Source: CALVGQ01 sp964369385 (GTDB lineage: Bacteria; Bacillota_I; Bacilli_A; Erysipelotrichales; Erysipelotrichaceae). From it: a DNA stretch of 52,821 nucleotides. Below, piece by piece: positions 15,249 to 24,029 of the stretch (position 1 is the first letter of the stretch; each line of letters begins with the position of its first letter). The stretch spans positions 1 to 52,821 of the forward strand of contig CAYJEY010000015.1 in NCBI GenBank assembly GCA_964369385.1, in the 5' to 3' direction. The notes under the pieces are model-generated. The model searched no databases and was not told where the DNA came from. It saw only the letters and a list, made by a program, of their open reading frames with translations. Made by a program: the position numbers and the translations under genes.

Positions 15249-16100
15249 ATGTACATTAAAAAAATATTAAACAATAACGTTGTTACATCCGTCGATAAAG
15301 ATGATGTTGAAGTCATTGTCATGGGGCGTGGTATTGCATTTGGAAAACGTATTAATGATCAAATCGATACAAATCATATCGAGAAAACATTTATCATAAA
15401 AAATGAACATAGTGTCTCAAATATTCTTGAAGTTGTAAAGGATGTTCCTATTGAAGAATTGGAATGTATCAAACGTATCGTTGATTTCATTCAATTGAAC
15501 TATGACTCAACTCACAATGAAACATTCACTATCGCGCTATTAGATCATATTCATTCTGCTATTTTACGTAAAAAACAAAATATTGAAATTAAAAATCCCT
15601 TGTCTTGGGACATTAAACGTTTTTATAACAAAGAATATTCTTTAGGTCTACAAGTCCTTCAAATTATTAAAGAGGACTTAGGAATTGAATTAATTGAGGA
15701 TGATGCTTGCTTTATAGCAATTCACATTGTAAATTCAAAGTTTTTCGTTGAAAATAGTACGACTAACATCATCAATCAGATAATGAAATTAATGCAAGAG
15801 ATTACTGGTGTAATTCGATTCCATTTCAAGCAAGAAATGGATGAATCCACTCTTGAATACCATCGTTTTATATCTCATATAAAATTCTTTTCACAACGTG
15901 TTCTTGAGAATAAAGAACTCCAAGATTTATATGATGATGACCTATACGAAATGGTCACAAGTAAGTATCACACTTCTTATGAATGTGCAGCAAAGATTAG
16001 CGCATTCATTCAACAATCTTACAACTATCAGGTTCGCAAGGATGAAGAAATGTATTTAACAATCCACATTCAAAAGATGATTTATAAAACTGCGAAATAA
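15249..16100 (+). CDS. LicT/BglG-family transcription antiterminator
   Basis: A 283-residue RNA-binding antiterminator. The N-terminal CAT domain (about 1-56: MYIKKILNNNVVTSVDKDDVEVIVMGRGIAFGK-like) binds a RAT hairpin in mRNA. It is followed by PRD1 (about 65-170) and PRD2 (about 172-280), whose histidines are phosphorylated by PTS proteins. Conserved PRD stretches are LDHIHSAILR, DACFIAIHIVN and EEMYLTIHIQKM. It precedes the EIIBCA gene, which has a RAT element just upstream. The SD lies in a run of seven G (15232-15238), unusual in this AT-rich DNA. The leader of this gene itself shows no RAT. Confidence 0.93.
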   Translation: MYIKKILNNNVVTSVDKDDVEVIVMGRGIAFGKRINDQIDTNHIEKTFIIKNEHSVSNILEVVKDVPIEELECIKRIVDFIQLNYDSTHNETFTIALLDHIHSAILRKKQNIEIKNPLSWDIKRFYNKEYSLGLQVLQIIKEDLGIELIEDDACFIAIHIVNSKFFVENSTTNIINQIMKLMQEITGVIRFHFKQEMDESTLEYHRFISHIKFFSQRVLENKELQDLYDDDLYEMVTSKYHTSYECAAKISAFIQQSYNYQVRKDEEMYLTIHIQKMIYKTAK

Positions 16101-16162
16101 ATAAGACTATGATTTGATTCTAATTTGACTGCAGCAAGTTAGATATCGAGTTATATATACAA

Positions 16163-16189
16163 GGATGGTTACATTCAGTTGGCCAAACC
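16163..16189 (+). promoter_or_regulatory. RAT-type ribonucleic antiterminator element
   Basis: The element follows the RAT plan GG-A-UGG-UUA-(loop)-G-CCA-AA-CC: GGATGGTTAC at 16163-16172 and GGCCAAACC at 16181-16189. Compared with the Bacillus licS RAT, the UUG/CAA stem is replaced by UGG/CCA, a compensating pair change. It is therefore the likely binding site of the LicT-type protein encoded just upstream. Confidence 0.8.
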
Positions 16190-16211
16190 TTCATTTATCT
16201 AAATGGAGGAG
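16188..16211 (+). promoter_or_regulatory. Shine-Dalgarno-sequestering hairpin overlapping the RAT
   Basis: CCTTCATTT (16188-16196) pairs with AAATGGAGG (16201-16209) over nine positions, including one G-U, with loop ATCT. The right arm contains the GGAGG ribosome binding site for ATG 16218. The left arm shares its first two bases with the 3' end of the RAT, so the two hairpins exclude each other. No T run follows, so this is not an intrinsic terminator. Confidence 0.65.
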
Positions 16212-16217
16212 AAAAAA

Positions 16218-18113
16218 ATGGGTAAATATGAAAGTTTAGCAAAAGAGATTGTCAAATTAGTGGGTGGTGAATCCAACATTAATGGACTAGCTCACTGTGT
16301 CACTCGTCTACGTTTTAAACTAAAAGATGAGTCAAAGGCAAATGAAGCCGCACTTAAAGCATTAAGTGGAGTTATTACTGTTATGCGTGGTGGAGGACAA
16401 TATCAAGTTGTTATTGGTAATCATGTAGCAGAAGTATTTGAAGATGTTTGTAGTGTTGCAAAGATTAATACTGCTCCAGTACAAGAAACTTCAGATAAAA
16501 AATTAAGTATATTCTCACGTGCAATCGATACAATTTCAAGTATTTTTGGTCCAATCCTTGGTGTATTAACTGCAACTGGGATTCTAAAAGGATTAACAAC
16601 TCTTTTTGTCACTTTAGGTTGGTTAGATAATACATCTGGCACTTATGTTTTACTTAATGTTATTGGGAATTCAGTTATCTTTTATTTCCCTGTTTTATTA
16701 GGTTACACTTCAGCAAAAAAATTCAAATGTAATGAAATGTTAGGAATGTTGATTGGGTTATGCCTTGTCCACCCACTTACTTCTGGGTTTTCAGCAGGAG
16801 AAGCAACTTCTGTATTATTTGAGGAATCATTTTTAGCATCTCCAATCAAATCAACAATTTTAGGTATTCCTTTAATTACAATTACTTATTCTTCTACAGT
16901 ACTTCCTGTTATTGCAGCGGTTTACTTTGGATCTAAAGTAGAAAAAGTAATGAAAAAAATTGTACCTAGCATTGTAGGTAGATTCTTAGTTCCTTTCTTT
17001 ACTCTTATCATCACAATGGGCGTAACATTCTTAGTTGTAGGCCCTATCGTTAACTGGGTAGCGCTAAGTATATCTTATTTAATTACTTCAATTATTGAAC
17101 TAAATCGCGTTCTTTCATATGTTGTTCTTGGAGGTGTTTGGCAGTTACTAGTAACTTTCGGTGTTCATTGGGCTATCGTTCCTCTATCAATCGCAAATGT
17201 AACTACAATTGGATTTGATACAATTCTAGTAGCTACAACTGGTGTTGCCATGTCAACTGCTGGGGTATTAGCTGCACTTATGGTTCGCACAAAAAATAAA
17301 CAATTCCGCGGAAACGTTTTAGGTGCTTTCATTTCATCAATGTTTGGTGTAAGTGAACCTGCTATCTATGGATTCACTCTACCTCGTAAAAAACCTTACA
17401 TTGCAACTCTTATTGGTGGAGCTTGTGGTGGTTTAGTTATGGCTCTATTTCAATCAACGCGCTATAATAGCGGTGGTTTAGGATTATTTGGAATTCCTAA
17501 CTTTATCAATCCCGAGGGATTCGATATGGCATTCTACGGTTACCTATTAGGCCTACTTACAGCATGGATTACTGGATTTATCGTAAGTTTCGCACTTTAT
17601 GAAAACTTAGAAGGTGATGAAGAAACTGTAAGCACACCTTCTAATGATAATTTAACAAAATTAAATAACATAGTTGCACCAATTGCCGGTACAATGATCA
17701 AATTAAGTGAAGTTTCAGATGCTGCATTTAATCAAGGTGCAATTGGTGAAGGTGTTGCAATTATACCTTCAAATGGAGAAGTAGTTTCTCCTGTCAATGG
17801 CGTTGTAACAATGTTATTTCCTACGTATCATGCTATCGGGGTGACCTCTGATGATGGTGTAGAAGTTCTTATTCACATTGGTATGAATACAGTGGAATTA
17901 AATGGTGAAGGATTTACACCTCATGTTAAAGTCGGAGACAGTGTAATAGTAAACCAAAAAATGATAACATTTGATTTAGAAGGTATTAAAGCAAAAGGAT
18001 ACTCACTTGAAACACCTGTTGTTATTACAAATAAGAAAGATATTTTAGATTTAATTCCTGCGGAGCCATCTCAAGTTAAAACAGGAGACAAAGTAATTAC
18101 TGCTATACTCTAA
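16218..18113 (+). CDS. Beta-glucoside-type PTS transporter EIIBCA
   Basis: A 631-residue fused PTS permease that imports a beta-glycoside and phosphorylates it. The IIB domain (1-85) has the active cysteine at residue 27 (LAHCVTRLRFKL). The IIC domain (about 105-460) has about ten membrane segments and GVSEPAIYGFTLP. The IIA domain (about 485-625) has the phosphorylated histidine at 553 (LIHIGMNTV). Length and order match BglF/BglP. ATG 16218 is chosen because GGAGGAG lies just upstream; the in-frame ATG at 16203 lies within that site. It is co-transcribed with a sulfatase and a GH1 enzyme, so the cargo may carry a sulfate group. Confidence 0.95.
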   Translation: MGKYESLAKEIVKLVGGESNINGLAHCVTRLRFKLKDESKANEAALKALSGVITVMRGGGQYQVVIGNHVAEVFEDVCSVAKINTAPVQETSDKKLSIFSRAIDTISSIFGPILGVLTATGILKGLTTLFVTLGWLDNTSGTYVLLNVIGNSVIFYFPVLLGYTSAKKFKCNEMLGMLIGLCLVHPLTSGFSAGEATSVLFEESFLASPIKSTILGIPLITITYSSTVLPVIAAVYFGSKVEKVMKKIVPSIVGRFLVPFFTLIITMGVTFLVVGPIVNWVALSISYLITSIIELNRVLSYVVLGGVWQLLVTFGVHWAIVPLSIANVTTIGFDTILVATTGVAMSTAGVLAALMVRTKNKQFRGNVLGAFISSMFGVSEPAIYGFTLPRKKPYIATLIGGACGGLVMALFQSTRYNSGGLGLFGIPNFINPEGFDMAFYGYLLGLLTAWITGFIVSFALYENLEGDEETVSTPSNDNLTKLNNIVAPIAGTMIKLSEVSDAAFNQGAIGEGVAIIPSNGEVVSPVNGVVTMLFPTYHAIGVTSDDGVEVLIHIGMNTVELNGEGFTPHVKVGDSVIVNQKMITFDLEGIKAKGYSLETPVVITNKKDILDLIPAEPSQVKTGDKVITAIL

Positions 18114-18126
18114 GAGGAAAACAATT

Positions 18127-19812
18127 ATGAAAGCTGTATTTGTATTATTTGATACGTTAGTTAAAGACGTACTTACTGCTTATAATGATCAAAGTTGGGT
18201 GATGACGCCTAACTTTGATCGTCTAAAAAAGCATTCAATTCAATTTGAAAATTTTTATGCTGGATCAATGCCATGCATGCCAGCTAGAAGAGAGCTCCAT
18301 ACAGGACGTTATAACTTTTTGCATCGCGGCTGGGGACCATTAGAACCCTTTGATGATTCACTTCCCGAGATACTCGCAAAAAATAAGATTTATACTCATC
18401 TTGTAAGTGATCATTCTCACTATTTTGAAGATGGCGGTGCAACTTATCACAATCGCTTTCACTCTTATGAAAACTTTCGTGGTCAAGAAGGTGACCGACA
18501 TCTATCAACACTCGACTTTAATGAAGTTCCACCCCGTCCTGAAACTGCAAAAAAAGGCTATTCTGTAAAACAGCATTATGTTAATCGTAAAGTTCAACAA
18601 AAAGAAGAAGATTATTCATCTGTAAAAACTATTCAAGCAGGTATTGACTTCATTAAGAATCATTACCAGAGTGATCACTGGTTTCTACAGATTGAATGTT
18701 TTGATCCTCATGAGCCATTTTACGCTCCTGAGCGATTCCGAGCACTTTATCAACAGGCAGATATGAATTTTGATTGGCCTGCATATAAACCACTCACTGA
18801 GACTCCAGAGGAGTTAAATTCAATACGAAACGAATATGCAGCACTTGTTTCAATGTGTGATGAATATTTAGGAAAAATTTTAGATGAGTTTGATAAATAC
18901 AAGTTATGGGACAATACAATGTTAATTGTTGGAACTGATCACGGCCTACTATTAGGAGAACACAATTGGTTAGGGAAAAATATTGCCCCTATGTACAATG
19001 AAGTAGCCAATATCCCGTTCTTTTTACATATCCCAAATCACTCATATGGAACTCAGAGTAAATTACTTGCACAAACAATTGATATTGCACCTACCCTACT
19101 AGATTTTTTTGATGTAGATATTCCAAAAGATATGCAAGGAAAATCAATCATAAATGCGTTGAATCATAACCAAAACATAAGAGAATATGCTCTATTTGGG
19201 ATATTTGGAGGACATGTCAATATTACAGATGGAAAACATGTGTATATGCGTGCAACTACATCATTATCTCATGAAATTTTACACCACTATACTTTAATGC
19301 CAACTAACATGCGTGGCTTCTTTTCAAATAGTTCACTTCAAAATGCTCAACTCATAAATTTATTTGAATTTACAAAAGAGCTACCTGTTTTAAAAGTACA
19401 AGCGCGTCCAATGATATCATCTCTCATCTATGGACATCGCTTATATGATTTAATACAAGATCCAAAACAAACCCAAACAATAAATGATTGTCAAATTGAA
19501 GACAAAATGATTCTGGCTTTACATGAAGCTATGAGAAAAAGTGATGCTCCTTACGAACAGTTTATTCGTCTTGGGCTTATTAGCGAAGAAAAGCCAAATC
19601 ACTTTGATTATCTTGATATTTCAAAGGTTGAGGATAAAAAAATCTTGTTTCTTGCAAGCTTTTTAACTCTTGATCAACAAACTAAATTCGCTGACTACAT
19701 TCAAACTACTAAAATAATAGAAGAATGCTTTGAGTATGTCATTGAACACGCAAATTTAAAAAAACGAAGACAACAGCTTGTGTATTTATTTGAAAATATT
19801 CAAGCCTTATAG
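18127..19812 (+). CDS. Cytosolic type I sulfatase
   Basis: A 561-residue formylglycine-dependent sulfatase. The modification motif CMPARRELHTGR starts at Cys50, which a separate maturase (anSME, not in this window) would convert to formylglycine. Metal ligands are expected from FDT (residues 8-10) and GTDHG near residue 280, with GEHNWLGK following. There is no signal peptide, so it should act in the cytosol on material brought in by the adjacent PTS. It starts 13 bp after the EIIBCA stop and ends 10 bp before the GH1 gene. The roughly 200 C-terminal residues look lineage-specific. Phosphonate or phosphate esters are possible alternative substrates. Confidence 0.9.
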   Translation: MKAVFVLFDTLVKDVLTAYNDQSWVMTPNFDRLKKHSIQFENFYAGSMPCMPARRELHTGRYNFLHRGWGPLEPFDDSLPEILAKNKIYTHLVSDHSHYFEDGGATYHNRFHSYENFRGQEGDRHLSTLDFNEVPPRPETAKKGYSVKQHYVNRKVQQKEEDYSSVKTIQAGIDFIKNHYQSDHWFLQIECFDPHEPFYAPERFRALYQQADMNFDWPAYKPLTETPEELNSIRNEYAALVSMCDEYLGKILDEFDKYKLWDNTMLIVGTDHGLLLGEHNWLGKNIAPMYNEVANIPFFLHIPNHSYGTQSKLLAQTIDIAPTLLDFFDVDIPKDMQGKSIINALNHNQNIREYALFGIFGGHVNITDGKHVYMRATTSLSHEILHHYTLMPTNMRGFFSNSSLQNAQLINLFEFTKELPVLKVQARPMISSLIYGHRLYDLIQDPKQTQTINDCQIEDKMILALHEAMRKSDAPYEQFIRLGLISEEKPNHFDYLDISKVEDKKILFLASFLTLDQQTKFADYIQTTKIIEECFEYVIEHANLKKRRQQLVYLFENIQAL

Positions 19813-19822
19813 GAGGAATAAA

Positions 19823-21223
19823 ATGAAGTTTAAAGAAGATTTTTTATGGGGCGGTGCCCTTGCAGCATACCAGTGTGAAGGTGCCTATAATGTAGGTAAC
19901 AAGGGACTTAGCATCGCCGATGTAAAACTTGCGGGGAAACATGGTGTTCCTCGCCAAATTACCGATGGAGTTATCGAGGGAAAATATTATCCAAATCATG
20001 ATGCCGTTGATTTTTATCATCACTACAAAGAAGATTTAGCATTATTTAAAGAAATGGGATTTAGATGTTTACGTACATCTATCGCTTGGAGTCGTATCTA
20101 TCCAAAAGGAGATGAACTGGAACCAAATGAAGAAGGACTACGCTTTTATGATGAATTCTTTAGGGAATGTCAACGTTTAAATATTGAGTTAGTCGTAACA
20201 CTTTTTCATGCTGAGACACCTTATCATATGTACAAAACATATGGTTCTTGGTCAAACAAGAAATACATTGAGTGCTTTGAACGTTATGCTAAAACAGTCA
20301 TTTCTCGCTATCGTGGATTGGTTAAATACTGGCTCACTTTTAATGAAATTAATGGACTTCCTTACCTTCCTGGGCAAGGATTAAATTGTAATCGTAAAAA
20401 TAAATCAGATTTATTTCAGGCAGCTCACAATCAATTAGTTTGCTCTGCAATTGCAACAAAATATGTTCATGAAGTTGACAATGATGCTAAGGTAGGATGT
20501 ATGCTACTTTATCCTACCGCTTATCCTTATAGTTGCAAACCAGAAGATAATTTTGAAACATTAAAATTCAGACAGGAACTCAACTTCTATGCTGATGCTC
20601 ACATTCGTGGCTATTATACTCCAAATATGTTTAAACTCCTTGAGAAACATGGGGCAAAAATTGAAGTAACTCCAGAAGAAACTTCATTATTACTAGATGG
20701 CAAAGTTGACTTTATCTCATTTAGCTACTATAACTCAAGTGTTCGAGGTTCATCTCCTGAACAACTTGCTGCAACTGAAGGAAATGTCATTAAAGGAATT
20801 TCAAATCCACACTTAAGCGCAAGTGAATGGGGATGGCAAATCGATCCTATAGGACTACGTATCGCATGCAATGAGCTTTATGATAAATATCAACTACCTT
20901 TGTTTATTGTAGAAAACGGAATGGGTGCAACAGATACTATCAATGAAAACGGAGAAATCATCGATGACTATCGTATTGATTACTTACGAGCTCATATCTC
21001 AGCAATAAAAGATGCTGTATGTCAAGATGGTGTTGACTTAATGGGTTATACAGCATGGGGGCCTATCGATATTGTTGCTGCTAGTACTGGACAAATGTCA
21101 AAGCGTTATGGTTTTATTTATGTAGACCGTGATGATGCTGGGCAAGGGACAATGAAACGAATGAAAAAGAAATCATTCAATTGGTACAAAGATGTGATCT
21201 CTAGCAATGGAGATAAACTATAA
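19823..21223 (+). CDS. GH1 6-phospho-beta-glucosidase
   Basis: A 466-residue family 1 glycosidase that hydrolyses phosphorylated beta-glycosides in the cytosol. The acid/base glutamate is Glu175 (TFNEIN) and the nucleophile Glu364 (VENGMG). The SKRYG motif near residue 430 is the phosphate-binding signature of 6-phospho-enzymes. ATG 19823 is preceded by AGGAGGAATAA; an upstream in-frame ATG at 19778 lies inside the sulfatase gene and lacks an SD. One variation is the strand-3 motif TLFHAETPYHM, where the usual form is nearer SHFEMPLHL as in the second GH1 here; the change lies near the sugar pocket. It closes the operon. Confidence 0.95.
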   Translation: MKFKEDFLWGGALAAYQCEGAYNVGNKGLSIADVKLAGKHGVPRQITDGVIEGKYYPNHDAVDFYHHYKEDLALFKEMGFRCLRTSIAWSRIYPKGDELEPNEEGLRFYDEFFRECQRLNIELVVTLFHAETPYHMYKTYGSWSNKKYIECFERYAKTVISRYRGLVKYWLTFNEINGLPYLPGQGLNCNRKNKSDLFQAAHNQLVCSAIATKYVHEVDNDAKVGCMLLYPTAYPYSCKPEDNFETLKFRQELNFYADAHIRGYYTPNMFKLLEKHGAKIEVTPEETSLLLDGKVDFISFSYYNSSVRGSSPEQLAATEGNVIKGISNPHLSASEWGWQIDPIGLRIACNELYDKYQLPLFIVENGMGATDTINENGEIIDDYRIDYLRAHISAIKDAVCQDGVDLMGYTAWGPIDIVAASTGQMSKRYGFIYVDRDDAGQGTMKRMKKKSFNWYKDVISSNGDKL

Positions 21224-21244
21224 AAGGGCTTGCGCCCTTTTTAT
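21222..21244 (+). terminator. Terminator of the sulfatase/GH1 operon
   Basis: AAAGGGC-TTGC-GCCCTTTTTA is a compact stem-loop with T run. It also precedes the end of the convergent MerR gene and may serve both. Confidence 0.85.
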
Positions 21245-22041
21245 TTTATCTCAGTTACAGGAATATACAGATTACCTATGTGTTTGGCGATCTCTTCCTC
21301 TCGATAGTTCATCACATGCACTGTATAACTATCTCCACTTATCATAAGGCGATGTCGAATTAAAAATTTCATTAACTCTCTGCGTGTTGATTCTAGTGAT
21401 AAATCTCCATCACTTATCTCGAATGTAATCTTAACACAACGCTTCATCTCAATACGAGTCATCTCATTTACCAAATCATTAAAGTAACTTGAATGTTTCC
21501 CTTCCAAGATTAAACCGCGCTCTTTTTTTCCCTTTCCATTTTCTAGTATTTCTCTTGAGATTTTTGTTGTGCTTGAAGAAAGTGGGAATTTCTGAAATAG
21601 CTGATTCACAATTGTTTCGTTCCCAAAATGTTCATTTTCAAATGAAAAGGAATGATAATAAAACACTTGATTTTCTAGAAGAATTGGATTGTCTATATAA
21701 GAAGATAAATTCGCAAGTAGTTTTTTATTTTCTTGCATTCGATCAATAATCGCTTGTTTTTCCGATAGTTCTGCATAATAATCTGCAATTTTGTTTTCCA
21801 TCAGATATACAATATCTTCAATTTCTACTTTGCGATGAATTTGTTCAATCTCGCCTAGAGAAAAATTCATATTCCTAAATCGCTTAATGCTTGAAAGTGT
21901 TTGTAACGCAATCAGATCAAAGTAACGATAATTGTTTGAAGTGTCTCTCTCTGTCTTTACTAAATTGTTTTTTTCATAGTATCTTAATGTCTCTGTATTT
22001 AATCCAAAAAGTTTAGCGATTTCACCAATTTTATATCTCAT
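21241..22041 (-). CDS. MerR-family regulator with C-terminal effector domain
   Basis: A 266-residue activator. The N-terminal winged helix is YKIGEIAKLFGLNTETLRYYEKNNLV (3-28), followed by NYRYFD and a coiled-coil (about 80-115, DYYAELSEKQAIIDRMQENKKLL). The roughly 150-residue C terminus looks like a ligand-sensing (GyrI-like) domain rather than a metal site. It is divergent from the flavoprotein lipoprotein gene, whose promoter has a 19-bp spacer typical of MerR targets, so it most likely controls that gene and itself. The ligand is unknown. Confidence 0.9.
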   Translation of the reverse strand: MRYKIGEIAKLFGLNTETLRYYEKNNLVKTERDTSNNYRYFDLIALQTLSSIKRFRNMNFSLGEIEQIHRKVEIEDIVYLMENKIADYYAELSEKQAIIDRMQENKKLLANLSSYIDNPILLENQVFYYHSFSFENEHFGNETIVNQLFQKFPLSSSTTKISREILENGKGKKERGLILEGKHSSYFNDLVNEMTRIEMKRCVKITFEISDGDLSLESTRRELMKFLIRHRLMISGDSYTVHVMNYREEEIAKHIGNLYIPVTEIK

Positions 22042-22044
22042 CTC

Positions 22045-22075
22045 TTGACCCTCAAGTTCCTTTATGAAGTAATAT
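22045..22075 (+). promoter_or_regulatory. MerR-type promoter with 19-bp spacer
   Basis: TTGACC (22045-22050) and TAATAT (22070-22075) are separated by 19 bp instead of 17. The spacer contains CCTCAAGTTC and CTTTATGAAG, partly inverted copies. The promoter starts four bases from the MerR start codon, allowing joint control. Confidence 0.75.
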
Positions 22076-22123
22076 TAAACTAGGACTTGTGAAAAGTCAA
22101 ACAAATGAAAGAGGGGAAAGAAA

Positions 22124-23878
22124 ATGAAGAAGCTATTTGTGATTTACCTTGTGTTCTTGATGTCAATAAGTGGATGTTCTACAACTCCATCTACCGAGAG
22201 TTCAGTTGATTCTACAACTGATATCAGTTCAGGGACATACACATCAACACAAACTGGAAGGAAGGGTCCTGTAAGTGTTGAAGTAACGATTGAGGAAAAC
22301 GAAATTAAAAGTGTAGGAGTAACAGAGCATTACGAGTCTGCAATTTACTCCGATGCTGCAATCGAAGTTATTCCTAGTGAAATTGTGGCGAATCAAACAA
22401 CTAACGTAGATACTATCTCAGGAGCTACTTTTACATCATCAGCGATTATTCGTGGTGTTAGAGATTGTATTACACAGGCAGGCGGTACAGCTGAATCTTT
22501 TGCCACTGAACTTACTCCACCAACTCCTACAGATGAAGTATTAAATGTCGATGTGGTAATTGTCGGAGGTGGTGCTGCCGGACTTATGGCGGGGATCACA
22601 GCAGCTGAGGCTGGTAAATCAGTTGTTATTATTGAAACTTTAGGATATGCAGGGGGTAACTTATTATCTGCTGTTGGAGTTATCGCTGGACCAGGATCAA
22701 AGGTTCAACAAGAACATGGTATTGAAATGACTCCTGAATCTTATCTAGAAACTAAAATTGAACGTCGTGATGCTGCAACTTTGACACCTTACTATGATGA
22801 AACACCAGATCGTACACTGTTGTTTTATCAGCAAAATCGTATAATTTGCGACTGGATTTCTGATCGTGGAATTGAATACGTAGAACCACCAATGGGAGTC
22901 TCTCATACTTTAGCACCTGGTTACTATCAAGGGGTATCTAATTTTACTTACTTCCTTATCGATACTTTTGAGCAAGCAGGTGGTCAAATCTATTATGAAA
23001 CTACAGGAACCGAGCTAATTGTAACTGATGGTGCAGTTACAGGTGTTATGGCTACAAGTAAAGATAAAAACTATACAATCAATGCTGATTCAACAATTAT
23101 GGCTACCGGTGGCTTTACTTCGAATAGTGAAATGGTAAATGAAATTTACCCAGATTTCTCAAGTATGTATTCAACTGCTATGGTTTCAAACACTGGTAGT
23201 GGAATTACAATGATTGAATCTGTAGGCGGTACTATTGAAGCAATGGATGCTGGTATTCATAAAATTCCAGTAACAACTGTTGGAAAAATTGATATTCCAT
23301 TCTTTACAATCATGAGTGGAGCAGTACTCGTAAATGCACAAGGTGAACGTTTTACATCTGAGAGTGGAAATCCTCCTGCGATGATGGAACTTATGATTTC
23401 TGAGCACGATGGTGTTGGATATTTCATTTTTGATGAAAGTGATAAAGAAGCATTGTGGTCAACATTCCGTACTATCTTTGATTTAAATGCACCTATTCAA
23501 TACACAAGCATTGAAGAAGCTGCAGAGGACTTAAATATGCCTGAACTTGTTGAAACAATGACAAACTACAACGAAATGGCTACAAATGGTGAAGATACAC
23601 AATTTGGAAGATTCTTTAACCTACATGCAATTGAAGGTGATACGATTTATGCATTAGCTATTGAACCTGGTTTATATCTTACTTATGGTGGAGTTAAAAC
23701 AGATGATGCAATGCGTGTTCTTGATGCTAATGACCAAGCAATTCCTGGTTTATATGCAGCTGGAGATATTCAAGGATCTACTGAAGTTAAAGAAGGATTT
23801 GGATATACTGCAGGTGTAACTCACGCCTTATCATTTGGAATGATTGCAGCAGAAACAGTACTAGAAGATTCAAAATAA
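22124..23878 (+). CDS. Flavinylated surface lipoprotein reductase (FMN-bind plus fumarate-reductase-type flavoprotein)
   Basis: A 584-residue secreted lipoprotein. Its lipobox SISGCST gives Cys18. Residues 35-120 are an FMN-binding domain whose DTISGAT motif ends at Thr102, the residue flavinylated by ApbE-type transferases. Residues 140-580 are a flavocytochrome-c/fumarate-reductase-like domain with the FAD site VVIVGGGAAGLMAG and a C-terminal GLYAAGDIQG. Similar proteins pass electrons from the membrane to outside acceptors such as fumarate, urocanate or cinnamates. The acceptor here is not identifiable. No ApbE or membrane quinol/flavin relay is in the window. It is controlled by the divergent MerR. 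SD is GAGGGGAAAG. Confidence 0.92.
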   Translation: MKKLFVIYLVFLMSISGCSTTPSTESSVDSTTDISSGTYTSTQTGRKGPVSVEVTIEENEIKSVGVTEHYESAIYSDAAIEVIPSEIVANQTTNVDTISGATFTSSAIIRGVRDCITQAGGTAESFATELTPPTPTDEVLNVDVVIVGGGAAGLMAGITAAEAGKSVVIIETLGYAGGNLLSAVGVIAGPGSKVQQEHGIEMTPESYLETKIERRDAATLTPYYDETPDRTLLFYQQNRIICDWISDRGIEYVEPPMGVSHTLAPGYYQGVSNFTYFLIDTFEQAGGQIYYETTGTELIVTDGAVTGVMATSKDKNYTINADSTIMATGGFTSNSEMVNEIYPDFSSMYSTAMVSNTGSGITMIESVGGTIEAMDAGIHKIPVTTVGKIDIPFFTIMSGAVLVNAQGERFTSESGNPPAMMELMISEHDGVGYFIFDESDKEALWSTFRTIFDLNAPIQYTSIEEAAEDLNMPELVETMTNYNEMATNGEDTQFGRFFNLHAIEGDTIYALAIEPGLYLTYGGVKTDDAMRVLDANDQAIPGLYAAGDIQGSTEVKEGFGYTAGVTHALSFGMIAAETVLEDSK

Positions 23879-23884
23879 TTTATA

Positions 23885-23920
23885 TGCAAACAGTTGTATC
23901 CATCAATACAGCTGTTTTTC
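23885..23920 (+). terminator. Terminator of the flavoprotein gene
   Basis: AAACAGTTGTAT pairs with ATACAGCTGTTT (with one G-U) across a short loop, followed by T-rich sequence. Confidence 0.8.
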
Positions 23921-23975
23921 TTTTTGAAAAACAAAAAATAATCATTCACATTCGAATATTTATGTTGATAAGCTT

Positions 23976-24004
23976 TTGACTAGAAATCAATTATTTGTTA
24001 AAAT
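23976..24004 (+). promoter_or_regulatory. Sigma-A promoter of mntP
   Basis: TTGACT (23976-23981) and TAAAAT (23999-24004) have a 17-bp spacer. Only 25 bp separate the -10 from the start codon, so there is no room for a yybP-ykoY manganese riboswitch. Confidence 0.75.
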
Positions 24005-24029
24005 ATTTACTTAAGAATAGAGGTTTTTT

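Noticed and set aside
23921..24029. Manganese (yybP-ykoY) riboswitch before mntP
   Set aside because: The promoter -10 lies only 25 bp from the start codon, leaving no room for the aptamer.
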